In this document: piece by piece, positions 8,431-15,878 of the stretch
Layout of the letters: each line of letters starts with the position of its first letter
Position numbering within the stretch: the stretch's first letter is position 1
Source of the DNA: Paenibacillus_AR sp051594765
GTDB lineage: Bacteria; Bacillota; Bacilli; Paenibacillales; NBRC-103111
Length of the DNA stretch: 64,000 nt
NCBI RefSeq assembly: GCF_051594765.1
Contig: NZ_JBPPGJ010000011.1
Location: 158,427 to 222,426, forward strand
Direction of reading: 5' to 3'
The notes under the pieces: generated by a model
Told to the model about the DNA's origin: nothing
The model's database searches: none
The model's input: only the letters and a program-made list of their open reading frames with translations
Program-made: the position numbers and the translations under genes

Positions 8431-9375
8431 GTGAAAACCCATGCTGTCCCCCGCGAGCGGACCGCCGTCAAGGCAGCCGCCGCCGGCCCGCTGAAGCAGT
8501 GGGCTTACTCCCAGAAGGCTGCCCCCTATATCTTCGTCACGCCGTTCGTCATCTCGTTCCTCCTCTTCTTCGCTTATCCCGTGTACTCCACCGTCGTGAT
8601 GAGCTTCCAGGAGGTGCTTCCGGGCGCCACCAAGTTCGTGGGCTTCGCCAACTACTCCAAGCTCCTGAACCCGACCTATTATACAGCCATCCGCAACAGC
8701 GCCACATACACCTTCTGGACGCTGGTCGTGCTGATTCCCCTCCCGCTGATTGTGGCGGTCCTGCTGAACGCCGGCATCACCCGGTTCAAGAACTTCTTCC
8801 GCTCCACCCTCTTCATCCCCGCTCTGACCTCCGTGATCGTGGCGGGCACCATCTTCCGGCTCGTCTTCAGCGAGCTACCCGGCGCCGTGGCGAACAACGT
8901 GCTCCATGTCTTCGGGTACGGCGCACACAAATGGATGGCCAACCCCGGTACGGCCATGTTCGTGCTGGTGCTTCTGGCTACCTGGAGATGGCTCGGCATC
9001 AACGTGGTCTACTTCCTCTCCGGCTTGCAGAGCATCCCCTCCGAGCTGTACGAATCCGCGGAGATCGACGGGGCGACGGCGCGGGATAAATTGATGAAAA
9101 TAACGCTGCCCTTGCTGAAGCCGGTCACCATCTACGTGCTGACCATCAGCGTATACGGGGGCTTCGCCATGTTTACGGAGAGCTTCACGATGTACAACGG
9201 CAACCGTTCTCCCAAGGATATCGGGCTTACCATGGTCGGCTATATCTATCAGCAGGGCTTCGAGCAATTCAACCTGGGCTTCGGCTCCGCCATCGGGCTG
9301 TCGCTGCTTGGCATCACCATGATCGTGAATGTGCTGCAGCTGAGATTCTTCGGCATGTTCCGGAAGGAGGATTGA
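8431..9375 (+). CDS. araP: AraP-like ABC permease subunit
   Basis: 314 residues, MalF/AraP-type inner-membrane permease with six predicted membrane segments. The cytoplasmic EAA loop, which docks the ATPase, is seen as ESAEIDGATARDKLMKITLP. The start is GTG at 8431, preceded by GAGAGG; there is no better ATG. The stop codon lies just before the araQ-like start, so translation is probably coupled. It partners the permease at 9378 and the binding protein at 7048. Confidence 0.88.
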   Translation: MKTHAVPRERTAVKAAAAGPLKQWAYSQKAAPYIFVTPFVISFLLFFAYPVYSTVVMSFQEVLPGATKFVGFANYSKLLNPTYYTAIRNSATYTFWTLVVLIPLPLIVAVLLNAGITRFKNFFRSTLFIPALTSVIVAGTIFRLVFSELPGAVANNVLHVFGYGAHKWMANPGTAMFVLVLLATWRWLGINVVYFLSGLQSIPSELYESAEIDGATARDKLMKITLPLLKPVTIYVLTISVYGGFAMFTESFTMYNGNRSPKDIGLTMVGYIYQQGFEQFNLGFGSAIGLSLLGITMIVNVLQLRFFGMFRKED

Positions 9376-9377
9376 CC

Positions 9378-10229
9378 ATGGCCGAACGCAAACCCTGGTC
9401 CTTGAACGGCATCCTGATCCTGCTCCTCCTGGCGGTACTGGGCTTCTTCGCCCTGTTCCCGCTGTACGCGCTGTTCCTGGCCTCGCTCAAGCCCTCCCAG
9501 GAGCTGCTCCGGTACGGCCTGAACGTCCGCTGGGATCTGCATCTGATGACCTTCAAAAATTACATCTCCATCTTCTCCGGTACCGGAGCGGCCAAGAACT
9601 ATTATCTCTGGTACGGGAACAGCCTCCTGATCACGGCGCTGTTCACGCTCTTGTGCCTGTTCTTCTCCTCCATGGTCGGCTATGGACTGGCCATGTACCA
9701 ATTCCGGGGCAAAGCCATCGTCTTCGTCATGGTGCTGGCGCTGATGATGGTCCCGCTGGAAATCATCCTGCTGCCCCTCTACAAGCTGACCGTCAACCTT
9801 CATATGATGGATTCCGTCTGGGGGGTCATCCTGCCGTTCATCGTCGGTCCGCTGCCTGTGTTCTTCTTCCGGCAGTACGCCGCAGGGCTTCCGAAGGACT
9901 TCCTGGATGCCGGACGCATCGATGGCTGTACGGAATTCGGCATCTTCTTCCGGATCATGGCCCCCCTGATGGCGCCGGCCTTCGGAGCCATGGCCATTCT
10001 GCAGGCTCTTGGCGCCTGGAACAACTTCCTCTGGCCGCTCATCGTCCTGAAGACCGGCGAGAAGCTGACCCTGCCCATCGGCCTGTCCAGCCTGCTGACG
10101 CCATACGGCAACAATTACGACGTGCTGATCGCCGGCTCCGTCCTTGCCATCGCCCCGATCCTGATTCTGTTCGTCTTCTTCCAGCGCTACTTCGTCTCCG
10201 GCTTGACGGTAGGCGGCGTGAAGGGATGA
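9378..10229 (+). CDS. araQ: AraQ-like ABC permease subunit
   Basis: 283 residues, MalG/AraQ type with six membrane segments and EAA loop DAGRIDGCTEFGIFFRIMAP. The ATG at 9378 is preferred over the TTG two codons earlier because AAGGAGG is 7 bases upstream. It starts 2 bases after the araP-like stop. It is the last gene of the operon, closed by a terminator at 10241. The pair would need a multitask ATPase such as MsmX encoded elsewhere. Confidence 0.88.
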   Translation: MAERKPWSLNGILILLLLAVLGFFALFPLYALFLASLKPSQELLRYGLNVRWDLHLMTFKNYISIFSGTGAAKNYYLWYGNSLLITALFTLLCLFFSSMVGYGLAMYQFRGKAIVFVMVLALMMVPLEIILLPLYKLTVNLHMMDSVWGVILPFIVGPLPVFFFRQYAAGLPKDFLDAGRIDGCTEFGIFFRIMAPLMAPAFGAMAILQALGAWNNFLWPLIVLKTGEKLTLPIGLSSLLTPYGNNYDVLIAGSVLAIAPILILFVFFQRYFVSGLTVGGVKG

Positions 10230-10240
10230 CCGACGCATCC

Positions 10241-10276
10241 AAGCCCCTTGGCCTTCGGGCCGAGGGGCTTTCTTAT
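10241..10276 (+). terminator. Terminator of the araNPQ-like operon
   Basis: AAGCCCCTTGGCC, TTCG loop, GGCCGAGGGGCTT (10241-10270, one G-T wobble), then TCTTAT. Confidence 0.8.
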
Positions 10277-10304
10277 GTCACCGCCGCGGAGTACGAGCGG
10301 AGGG

Positions 10305-10880
10305 TCAGGCCGTACCGAAGTGATCCTCAATCAACCGTCTGGCCGCACTAAGGAAATAATCCGGCCGGAACGAGTCCTTATCGATATAAGCGCTCATCAT
10401 AGCCCCGTCACTTAATATCCGGATCTGAGCCGCCAGCTCGACCGGATTCTTTACTTTGCCCTCCCTCGCAATCTCCTCCACCATTCCCCATGTCCGATGC
10501 CGGTTATCTACGGCAGAACGATGGCCGGGATGCTCCAGGTCGGGAAACTCCACGACGGCATTCATAAACGGGCAGCCGCGAAATTCGGGAGCCTTCATCC
10601 GTTCGGCCATATCTTGAAGCAGCGAGAGAAGCTGATCTCGAGGAGAGTCCGGATGCTTCCGGATCGCTTCCGTAATCGAATCGATTCTTTTCCCGTTCCT
10701 AAGCTCCAAATAAGCGACGATCAGGCTGTCCTTGGTGGGGAAATTCCGGTAAAAGCTCGCCTTGGCCACGCCGGATTCCTCGATGATCCGGTCGATCCCG
10801 ACAGCCCGGACCCCTTCTTTGTAAAATAAATCGGAAGCGACCCGCAAAATCCGCTCCTTAGCCGATTCCTTCTTCTCCAT
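10305..10880 (-). CDS. TetR-family repressor
   Basis: 191 residues. Helix-turn-helix at about 25-50: GVRAVGIDRIIEESGVAKAS, then FYRNFPTKDSLIVAYL. The C-terminal domain carries CPFMNAVVEFPD, seen in the LmrA/YxaF-like group of drug-efflux repressors. The start at 10880 is chosen over the ATG at 10886 because AGGTG then has 6-base spacing. It is divergent from an MFS efflux gene, with two matching palindromic operators in the gap, so it probably represses that gene and itself. The inducer is unknown. Confidence 0.9.
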   Translation of the reverse strand: MEKKESAKERILRVASDLFYKEGVRAVGIDRIIEESGVAKASFYRNFPTKDSLIVAYLELRNGKRIDSITEAIRKHPDSPRDQLLSLLQDMAERMKAPEFRGCPFMNAVVEFPDLEHPGHRSAVDNRHRTWGMVEEIAREGKVKNPVELAAQIRILSDGAMMSAYIDKDSFRPDYFLSAARRLIEDHFGTA

Positions 10881-10917
10881 GATCATCACCTGATTCCAAA
10901 TTATTGGTAAAAACCTG

Positions 10918-10946
10918 TTGACACGAGACAGATCTGTCTGTATCAT
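10918..10946 (+). promoter_or_regulatory. MFS promoter with embedded operator
   Basis: TTGACA (10918-10923), 17-base spacer, TATCAT (10941-10946). The spacer contains the perfect 14-bp palindrome AGACAGATCTGTCT at 10926-10939, so a bound repressor would cover the RNA polymerase site. Confidence 0.8.
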
Positions 10947-10962
10947 ACGAATCAATGATGGA

Positions 10963-10980
10963 TGAGACAGTTCTGTCTCA
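10963..10980. promoter_or_regulatory. Second TetR-type operator
   Basis: TGAGACAGTTCTGTCTCA: two 8-base arms around TT. It shares AGACAG/CTGTCT with the site at 10926. The copies are 39 bp apart between AGACAG starts, close to four helical turns. It lies in the 5' leader of the MFS message. Confidence 0.75.
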
Positions 10981-11048
10981 TTTAATTTTAATGGAGCTTC
11001 CCTGCACATGTCAATGTTCGCAGGGGACACACAAGGAGGATGAAATGG

Positions 11049-12509
11049 ATGTCCCAAGCTGCAGCCCATCGTTCCCTGACTCATCCGCGGGAGGAGGTGC
11101 AACCTCTTCAGCGTCCGCGCATCCTGTTGGCGGTTATGCTGCTGTCGGTATTCATGGCGGTGGCCAATATTTTTATCGTCAATGTAGCGACGCCGTCGAT
11201 TCAACACGGCCTCCATGCTGATTTCTTCGCGATCCAATTCGTCATCTCGGCTTACACGCTGGCCTATGCGGTCGCTCTTATGATTGGCGGCAGACTGGGC
11301 GACCGGTACGGACGACGGAAGATCCTATTTGTCGGCGTCGCCGGATTTACGCTCAGCTCCCTGCTGTGCGGTCTATCCGCCGATGTTGGGATGCTCACGA
11401 TCCTGCGGGTCGTTCAAGGATTGAGCGCAGCGCTGATTTCCCCGCAGATCTTGTCGCTCATCCAGGCCCAATATACACCGGAGAGGAGGAGCCGGATATT
11501 CGGACTCTACGGGGCGGCGCAAGGGCTGGCGGCCTCAACCGGGCAGCTGATCGGCGGATGGCTGCTGTACTGGAACCCCTGGGGGTTGGAATGGAGAATG
11601 GTCTTCTTCTTTAGTGTGCCTATCGGGTTGGCGATTCTTAGCATGATTCCGTGGATACCGGAGTCTAGGGGGGATGCGGCCTCGAGGACAGACTGGTTCG
11701 GCGCCGCGTTGGCGGCGGCAGGGTTATTGCTGCTGGTGTACCCGCTGGTCCAAGGTCAAAAAGAAGGATGGCCGGCATCCCTTGTCATCACCCTGCTCGT
11801 TTCCGTTCCCGTGCTGGCCCTATTCATTTGGACTCAACGCCGACTATTGCAGCGGCATGCCGAGCCCTTCATGAATGTGAGCTTATTCGGTCAAAAAGGG
11901 TTCGGAATCGGGATGCTCATCCTCTTTTTGTTCATGTCGTCACAAGCAGGCTTCTTCTTAATCTCCGCTTATTTGCTCCAAATGGGACTCGGATATACGC
12001 CGCTTCAAGCAGGAGCGGTTATTCTACCCGTGGGCCTGGGCTACTTCCTCGCCTCGTTGATGTCATCCCGATTGGCTTCCAGGATCGGTTCCCATGTTCT
12101 GAGCGTCGGATCGGTACTCACAGCAGCCGGGTATGGGCTTCTTGCCCTGATCATACATGGCACCGGCCCTTCGCCTCTGATAGCGGCTTGGATTCCGGCA
12201 TTAACGATGCTTGGCATCGGTCAGGGCTTCATTGCCGCACCGCTTACCCATATCGTTCTTTCCAAAGTGAAGAAGCCGGATATTGGCTCCGCGTCGGGCG
12301 TATTGACAACCGGAATGCAGGTAGCCTATGCGATCGGAATCGCGCTTATCGGCATTCTATGGACGAATTCCCTTCATCCCCATACAGCGGAGGGGGTGGG
12401 GCAGGCGAACGTCAGAGTCTACACGGAGGCATACCTCCTGTGTCTCTATGCACTTGCTGCATATACGGTTCTTCTGCTGCCGTTATCCCTAAGATTAAAC
12501 CGGAAGTAA
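11049..12509 (+). CDS. DHA2-family MFS drug exporter (14 membrane segments)
   Basis: 486 residues. Proton-driven efflux protein of the EmrB/QacA group: motif A is seen as GGRLGDRYGRRK, motif C-like glycine-rich segments in helix 5, and about 14 hydrophobic segments. The ATG at 11049 is chosen because AAGGAGG (11033-11039) is 9 bases away; the ATG at 11040 abuts it. Regulated by the adjacent TetR protein through the two operators in the leader. Codon use is less GC-biased than that of its neighbours, which could mean recent acquisition. Substrate unknown. Confidence 0.9.
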   Translation: MSQAAAHRSLTHPREEVQPLQRPRILLAVMLLSVFMAVANIFIVNVATPSIQHGLHADFFAIQFVISAYTLAYAVALMIGGRLGDRYGRRKILFVGVAGFTLSSLLCGLSADVGMLTILRVVQGLSAALISPQILSLIQAQYTPERRSRIFGLYGAAQGLAASTGQLIGGWLLYWNPWGLEWRMVFFFSVPIGLAILSMIPWIPESRGDAASRTDWFGAALAAAGLLLLVYPLVQGQKEGWPASLVITLLVSVPVLALFIWTQRRLLQRHAEPFMNVSLFGQKGFGIGMLILFLFMSSQAGFFLISAYLLQMGLGYTPLQAGAVILPVGLGYFLASLMSSRLASRIGSHVLSVGSVLTAAGYGLLALIIHGTGPSPLIAAWIPALTMLGIGQGFIAAPLTHIVLSKVKKPDIGSASGVLTTGMQVAYAIGIALIGILWTNSLHPHTAEGVGQANVRVYTEAYLLCLYALAAYTVLLLPLSLRLNRK

Positions 12510-12515
12510 AACACA

Positions 12516-12550
12516 AAGAACCAGCCTCCGCCATAGGAGAGCTGGTTCTT
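12516..12550. terminator. Bidirectional terminator between MFS and kdgK
   Basis: AAGAACCAGC (12516-12525) pairs perfectly with GCTGGTTCTT (12541-12550), loop of 15. The genes on both sides converge on it. Confidence 0.75.
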
Positions 12551-12555
12551 CACCC

Positions 12556-13494
12556 TTATTGGGCCGCAAGGAAGGCGGCGAGCCCTTCCCGGTCGGGCAG
12601 CCCGTCATTGTCGCCGGGCGCCATGACGGCCAGGGCGCCTATGGCGGTGCCGCGGCGGACCGCTTCCTCCAGCGGCAGGCCTTCCAGGATGCCGCTGACC
12701 ACGCCCACCGCGAAGCCGTCGCCGGCGCCGACCGTGTCGACGACCTTCTCCACGCGGCAGCCCGGGGTGAAGAACCGCCGGTCTCCTGTGCTGGTGTAGG
12801 CCCCTTGGGGCCCCAGCTTCATGACCACGGTCTTCACGCCGGCCGCATGGTAGAAGTCGCAGATGTCCTGGGCCTCCTCCTTGCCGGTCAGGAGGCGCCC
12901 CTCCTCGATGCCCGGCAGCACGATGTCCGCCCGGCAGGCCAGATCGTTGATGACCCGTGCCATCTCCGCCTTGTCCGGCCACAGGCCGGGGCGCAGGTTC
13001 GGGTCGTACGAGATCTGGACGCCCTTGGCCCGGGCCCGGTCCATCAGCTCGTAGACCAGCTCGCGGCAGCCGGCGGACAGGGCCGGGGGAATGCCGGTCA
13101 GATGGATATGGTCGAAGCCTTCCCACCGGAGCTCCGCGATGGTCTCCAGATTCATATGGGAGGCGGCGGAATTCTTGCGGCGCGAGACGACCAGAGGGTC
13201 CCCGCTGGTCACCTTCTGCTTGAACTGCATGCCCGTCACATATTCGGAATCATACGCGATGTAGGAGGTATCGATGCCGTTCTCCCGAAGAAAGCGCTCA
13301 ATCCGCTTGCCGAAGGGATCGTCCCCCAGCCGGCTGATGTACGTCACCTCGTGCCCCAGACGTACCATGCCGATGGAGAAGTTCACTTCCGCTCCCGCCA
13401 CATTCCGGAAGAAGCGGTCCGCATCCTCCAGCGGTCCCTCCTGCTCAGCCACAAACAGAGCCATCGGCTCGCCAATCGTCAATATTCTCTTCAT
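12556..13494 (-). CDS. kdgK: 2-keto-3-deoxygluconate kinase (PfkB family)
   Basis: 312 residues, the usual length. Phosphorylates 2-keto-3-deoxygluconate (KDG) to KDPG in pectin and uronate breakdown. Seen: ITIGEP-like start (LTIGEPMALFV), the early Gly-rich NVAGAEVNFSIGMVRLG, and PfkB signature 2 as DTVGAGDGF with the catalytic Asp. GGGAGG precedes the ATG. It lies 70 bp after kdgT in the same direction. No KDPG aldolase gene is in the window, so the next step is encoded elsewhere. Sugar specificity is inferred from kdgT. Confidence 0.9.
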   Translation of the reverse strand: MKRILTIGEPMALFVAEQEGPLEDADRFFRNVAGAEVNFSIGMVRLGHEVTYISRLGDDPFGKRIERFLRENGIDTSYIAYDSEYVTGMQFKQKVTSGDPLVVSRRKNSAASHMNLETIAELRWEGFDHIHLTGIPPALSAGCRELVYELMDRARAKGVQISYDPNLRPGLWPDKAEMARVINDLACRADIVLPGIEEGRLLTGKEEAQDICDFYHAAGVKTVVMKLGPQGAYTSTGDRRFFTPGCRVEKVVDTVGAGDGFAVGVVSGILEGLPLEEAVRRGTAIGALAVMAPGDNDGLPDREGLAAFLAAQ

Positions 13495-13520
13495 AGATCC
13501 TCCCGGATTCCACGTGGTGT

Positions 13521-13550
13521 AAGAAGGAGCATACCGGATTGGTATGCCCC
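13521..13550 (-). other. Stem-loop between kdgT and kdgK
   Basis: GCATACC (13529-13535) pairs with GGTATGC (13541-13547), flanked by further pairing bases. No T run, so probably a processing or stabilising hairpin or a leaky terminator. Confidence 0.5.
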
Positions 13551-13563
13551 TCTTGTATGGTTT

Positions 13564-14562
13564 TTAGGCGTTTATGGCCGCCGCTTCGGCAGCGGCATTC
13601 GCGGACGGCCTTCTCTTCTTCATGTAATTCGAGTAATAAGCGGTCAGGATCGGTACGAGAACCGAGGTGACGATAACGCAAGCGGCAACAAGTGCAGTTG
13701 CAGATTGGGCGGCTTGCATGAATTCGGGCTTCATGTTGGCGATAATCATGGGGTTGGCTACTGCAGCGCCGGCGGTGCTGGATGCGGCCAGACCTGCGGT
13801 GCCGTTGCCGCCGCCGATGAACTTGTCGGCCAGAATAAGCGGAATGCCGGTGATGACGATAACGGCGATACCCAGAACGATACCCAGCATGCCGGTCTTG
13901 GTGATGACCTTCAAGTCGATGGAGTTACCCAGCGCGAAGCCGAAGAACGGGATCATGGTGTGAGTCGCTTTCCCGAAGAACTCGCGGAAATCATGGTCCA
14001 GGTTGCCCAGGACGAAGCCGACCAGGAACGGAAGCACGGCGCCGACGAAGGTGTGGGGCTCGAAGGCGGCCAATCCGGTGGTGCCCAGGATCAGCATGGT
14101 AACCAGCGGGCCGGATTCCAGGGACATCAGAACGAATGCGCCGGCTTCTTCCTTGGAGCCGTACTGCTGCATGATGGAGGCATAGAGACCGCCGTTGGTC
14201 ATATCCATCGCGGCGATCAGAGCCAGGACGGACAGGCCGGCGAAGAAGCCGGTCTGGACCCCGCCCGCCGGCAGGAACATGGTGGCGATGGTGGCCACAA
14301 CCCATGCGACGGCGATCTTGGTCAGAACCAGGGTGCCGGACTTGCGGAGCACGGTGCCGGTCGCCTTGATGTTGATGGCGGCGCCCATGCAGAAGAACCA
14401 GACGGCCAGGATCGGCACGGTACCGGTCATGAGACCGTTGGTGAAGGAACCGAAGTATTTGCCCGAACCCGGTGCGAAGGTATGGACGATGGCGCCCAGG
14501 AACAGGGGAATCAGCATCATCCCGCCGGGGATGCGTTCCATTGTTTTTTTGATCTTGAACAT
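13564..14562 (-). CDS. kdgT: 2-keto-3-deoxygluconate permease KdgT
   Basis: 332 residues, a proton-linked importer of KDG with about ten membrane segments. It follows the KdgT family throughout: MKRIPGGMMLIPLFLGA-like start, AAMDMTNGGLYASIM, AFVLMSLESGPLVTMLILG and AASSTAGAAVANP. The ATG at 14562 has GAGGGAG 8 bases upstream; a longer open frame exists but lacks a site. It sits between an orphan TctC-type binding protein and kdgK, giving uptake plus phosphorylation of KDG. The leader carries a large inverted repeat at 14630-14685. Confidence 0.92.
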   Translation of the reverse strand: MFKIKKTMERIPGGMMLIPLFLGAIVHTFAPGSGKYFGSFTNGLMTGTVPILAVWFFCMGAAINIKATGTVLRKSGTLVLTKIAVAWVVATIATMFLPAGGVQTGFFAGLSVLALIAAMDMTNGGLYASIMQQYGSKEEAGAFVLMSLESGPLVTMLILGTTGLAAFEPHTFVGAVLPFLVGFVLGNLDHDFREFFGKATHTMIPFFGFALGNSIDLKVITKTGMLGIVLGIAVIVITGIPLILADKFIGGGNGTAGLAASSTAGAAVANPMIIANMKPEFMQAAQSATALVAACVIVTSVLVPILTAYYSNYMKKRRPSANAAAEAAAINA

Positions 14563-14629
14563 GAACTTACTCCCTCTTTCATTGTGTAATTTTTCACATA
14601 TCTGCCCAAAATTTACAGCGCCTAGGCGT

Positions 14630-14685
14630 AGAGAGCCGCAGCCCGGGACCACACCGCCTTACTTGGCGCATCGGTCAGGCTCTCT
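14630..14685 (-). promoter_or_regulatory. Nested inverted repeat in the kdgT leader
   Basis: AGAGAGCC (14630-14637) pairs with GGCTCTCT (14678-14685) around a smaller interrupted stem (GACC/GGTC and GCC/GGC arms). It lies between the TctC-type gene and kdgT. No T run follows on either strand. It could be a regulatory leader structure or an RNA-processing site; I recognise no riboswitch class. Confidence 0.4.
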
Positions 14686-14728
14686 TGCAGCGCGGGGTCT
14701 CCCCAAATCTTACAGTGGTCCTTCTTTC

Positions 14729-15745
14729 TTACTTCCGGCTCAATCCCAGCTCGGGGATCAGCTTCGAGAACTGGTCGTGGCTTTCCTTCAGCTGCTGGTG
14801 GAAGCCCTTGGCGTCCTTGACCAGAAGACCCAAGCCGTTGGCCTTCATGGTGTCCTTGAACTCCCGGTCCTCCGCCGCCTTCATGAAGGTCTTCGACAGA
14901 TACTCGGCAATGTCATCCGGCGTATCCTTCGGGACCGCCAAGCCCCGCCAGGTTCCGATGAACCGGGCTTGGATGCCGGCCGCCTCCTTCAAGGTAGGCA
15001 CACCCGGCAGCGCCTCGGACGGCTTGTCGTCGTTAATCGCCAGCGTCCGGAGCTTGCCCTGCTCCACGAAGGTCTTCACCTCGGCCGGACTGACCGGCAC
15101 CGCGTCCACGAAGCCGCTCAGGAGAGCCGATACCGCCGGCCCCGCTCCTTCGAACGGAATGTGGCTGAAGGTAACCCCCGTTCCTTTCTCCAATGTGACG
15201 GCCGCCAGATGCCAGATGCTCCCCGTTCCCGCATTCCCCATCTTCAGTTCTCCGGGATGATCCTTCGCATAAGCGAGGAATTCGGAGGCGGTCTTCCAGG
15301 GAGCTTCGGCCCGCACGGTGATAGCCGAGGGGTCGTAGTTGGTCTGGGCGATTGGCGTGAACTTCTCATAGGTAATCGGCAGAAGTCCCAGATGCGGGAG
15401 AATCGTCAATTCCGCCGGCAAATAGGTGACCGTATATCCGTCACCCTTGGCCCCGGCGCCCTCCATCAGTCCGATGGAGCCGCCGCCGCCCGTCCGGTTC
15501 ACCACCGTTACGGGCTGGTGCAGCTCCTTCTCCGCCGCCTTGGCCAGCGCTCTGGCCGTAATGTCGGTTCCGCCGCCTACAGAATAAGGAACGATCAAGG
15601 TAATGGCCCTTGCGGGAAAATCGGCCGTATCGCCGCCGCGGCTCCCGTCTTGCTTTAGAACCTCTCCCTGGCAAGCCGTCAGTGCGGCCGCCAGGCTGGA
15701 AGCAATGGACAGACTGCAAACCGTACGCCACGTTTTTCCCTTCAT
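14729..15745 (-). CDS. TctC/Bug-type extracytoplasmic solute receptor (lipoprotein)
   Basis: 338 residues. Lipobox LTAC with Cys25. The mature part is a TctC (tripartite tricarboxylate transporter receptor) protein: FPARAITLIVPYSVGGGTD, GGGGSIGLMEG and a C-terminal GTWRGLAVPKDTPDD. TctC normally works with TctA and TctB membrane proteins, but none is encoded here; the next gene is the single-component permease kdgT. It may serve KdgT, a distant TctAB, or act as a sensor receptor for the AraC-type regulator just upstream. The start at 15745 has AGAGGG 6 bases upstream. Confidence 0.85.
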   Translation of the reverse strand: MKGKTWRTVCSLSIASSLAAALTACQGEVLKQDGSRGGDTADFPARAITLIVPYSVGGGTDITARALAKAAEKELHQPVTVVNRTGGGGSIGLMEGAGAKGDGYTVTYLPAELTILPHLGLLPITYEKFTPIAQTNYDPSAITVRAEAPWKTASEFLAYAKDHPGELKMGNAGTGSIWHLAAVTLEKGTGVTFSHIPFEGAGPAVSALLSGFVDAVPVSPAEVKTFVEQGKLRTLAINDDKPSEALPGVPTLKEAAGIQARFIGTWRGLAVPKDTPDDIAEYLSKTFMKAAEDREFKDTMKANGLGLLVKDAKGFHQQLKESHDQFSKLIPELGLSRK

Positions 15746-15878
15746 GGCCATCCCTCTTTTCTATAGGATTGATCCTCCGCAGCCCTCCCCGTCATGGCCG
15801 GTTGTGTTCGTTTCAAGCATTCCGGCTTGCCGTTTCACACCCTGAGTGTATGCCATACGGGGGCGCTCCCACAATCGT

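Noticed and set aside
14563..14728. Riboswitch or T-box in the kdgT leader
   Set aside because: Stems are present but no known aptamer core, T-box sequence or terminator/antiterminator pair is visible.
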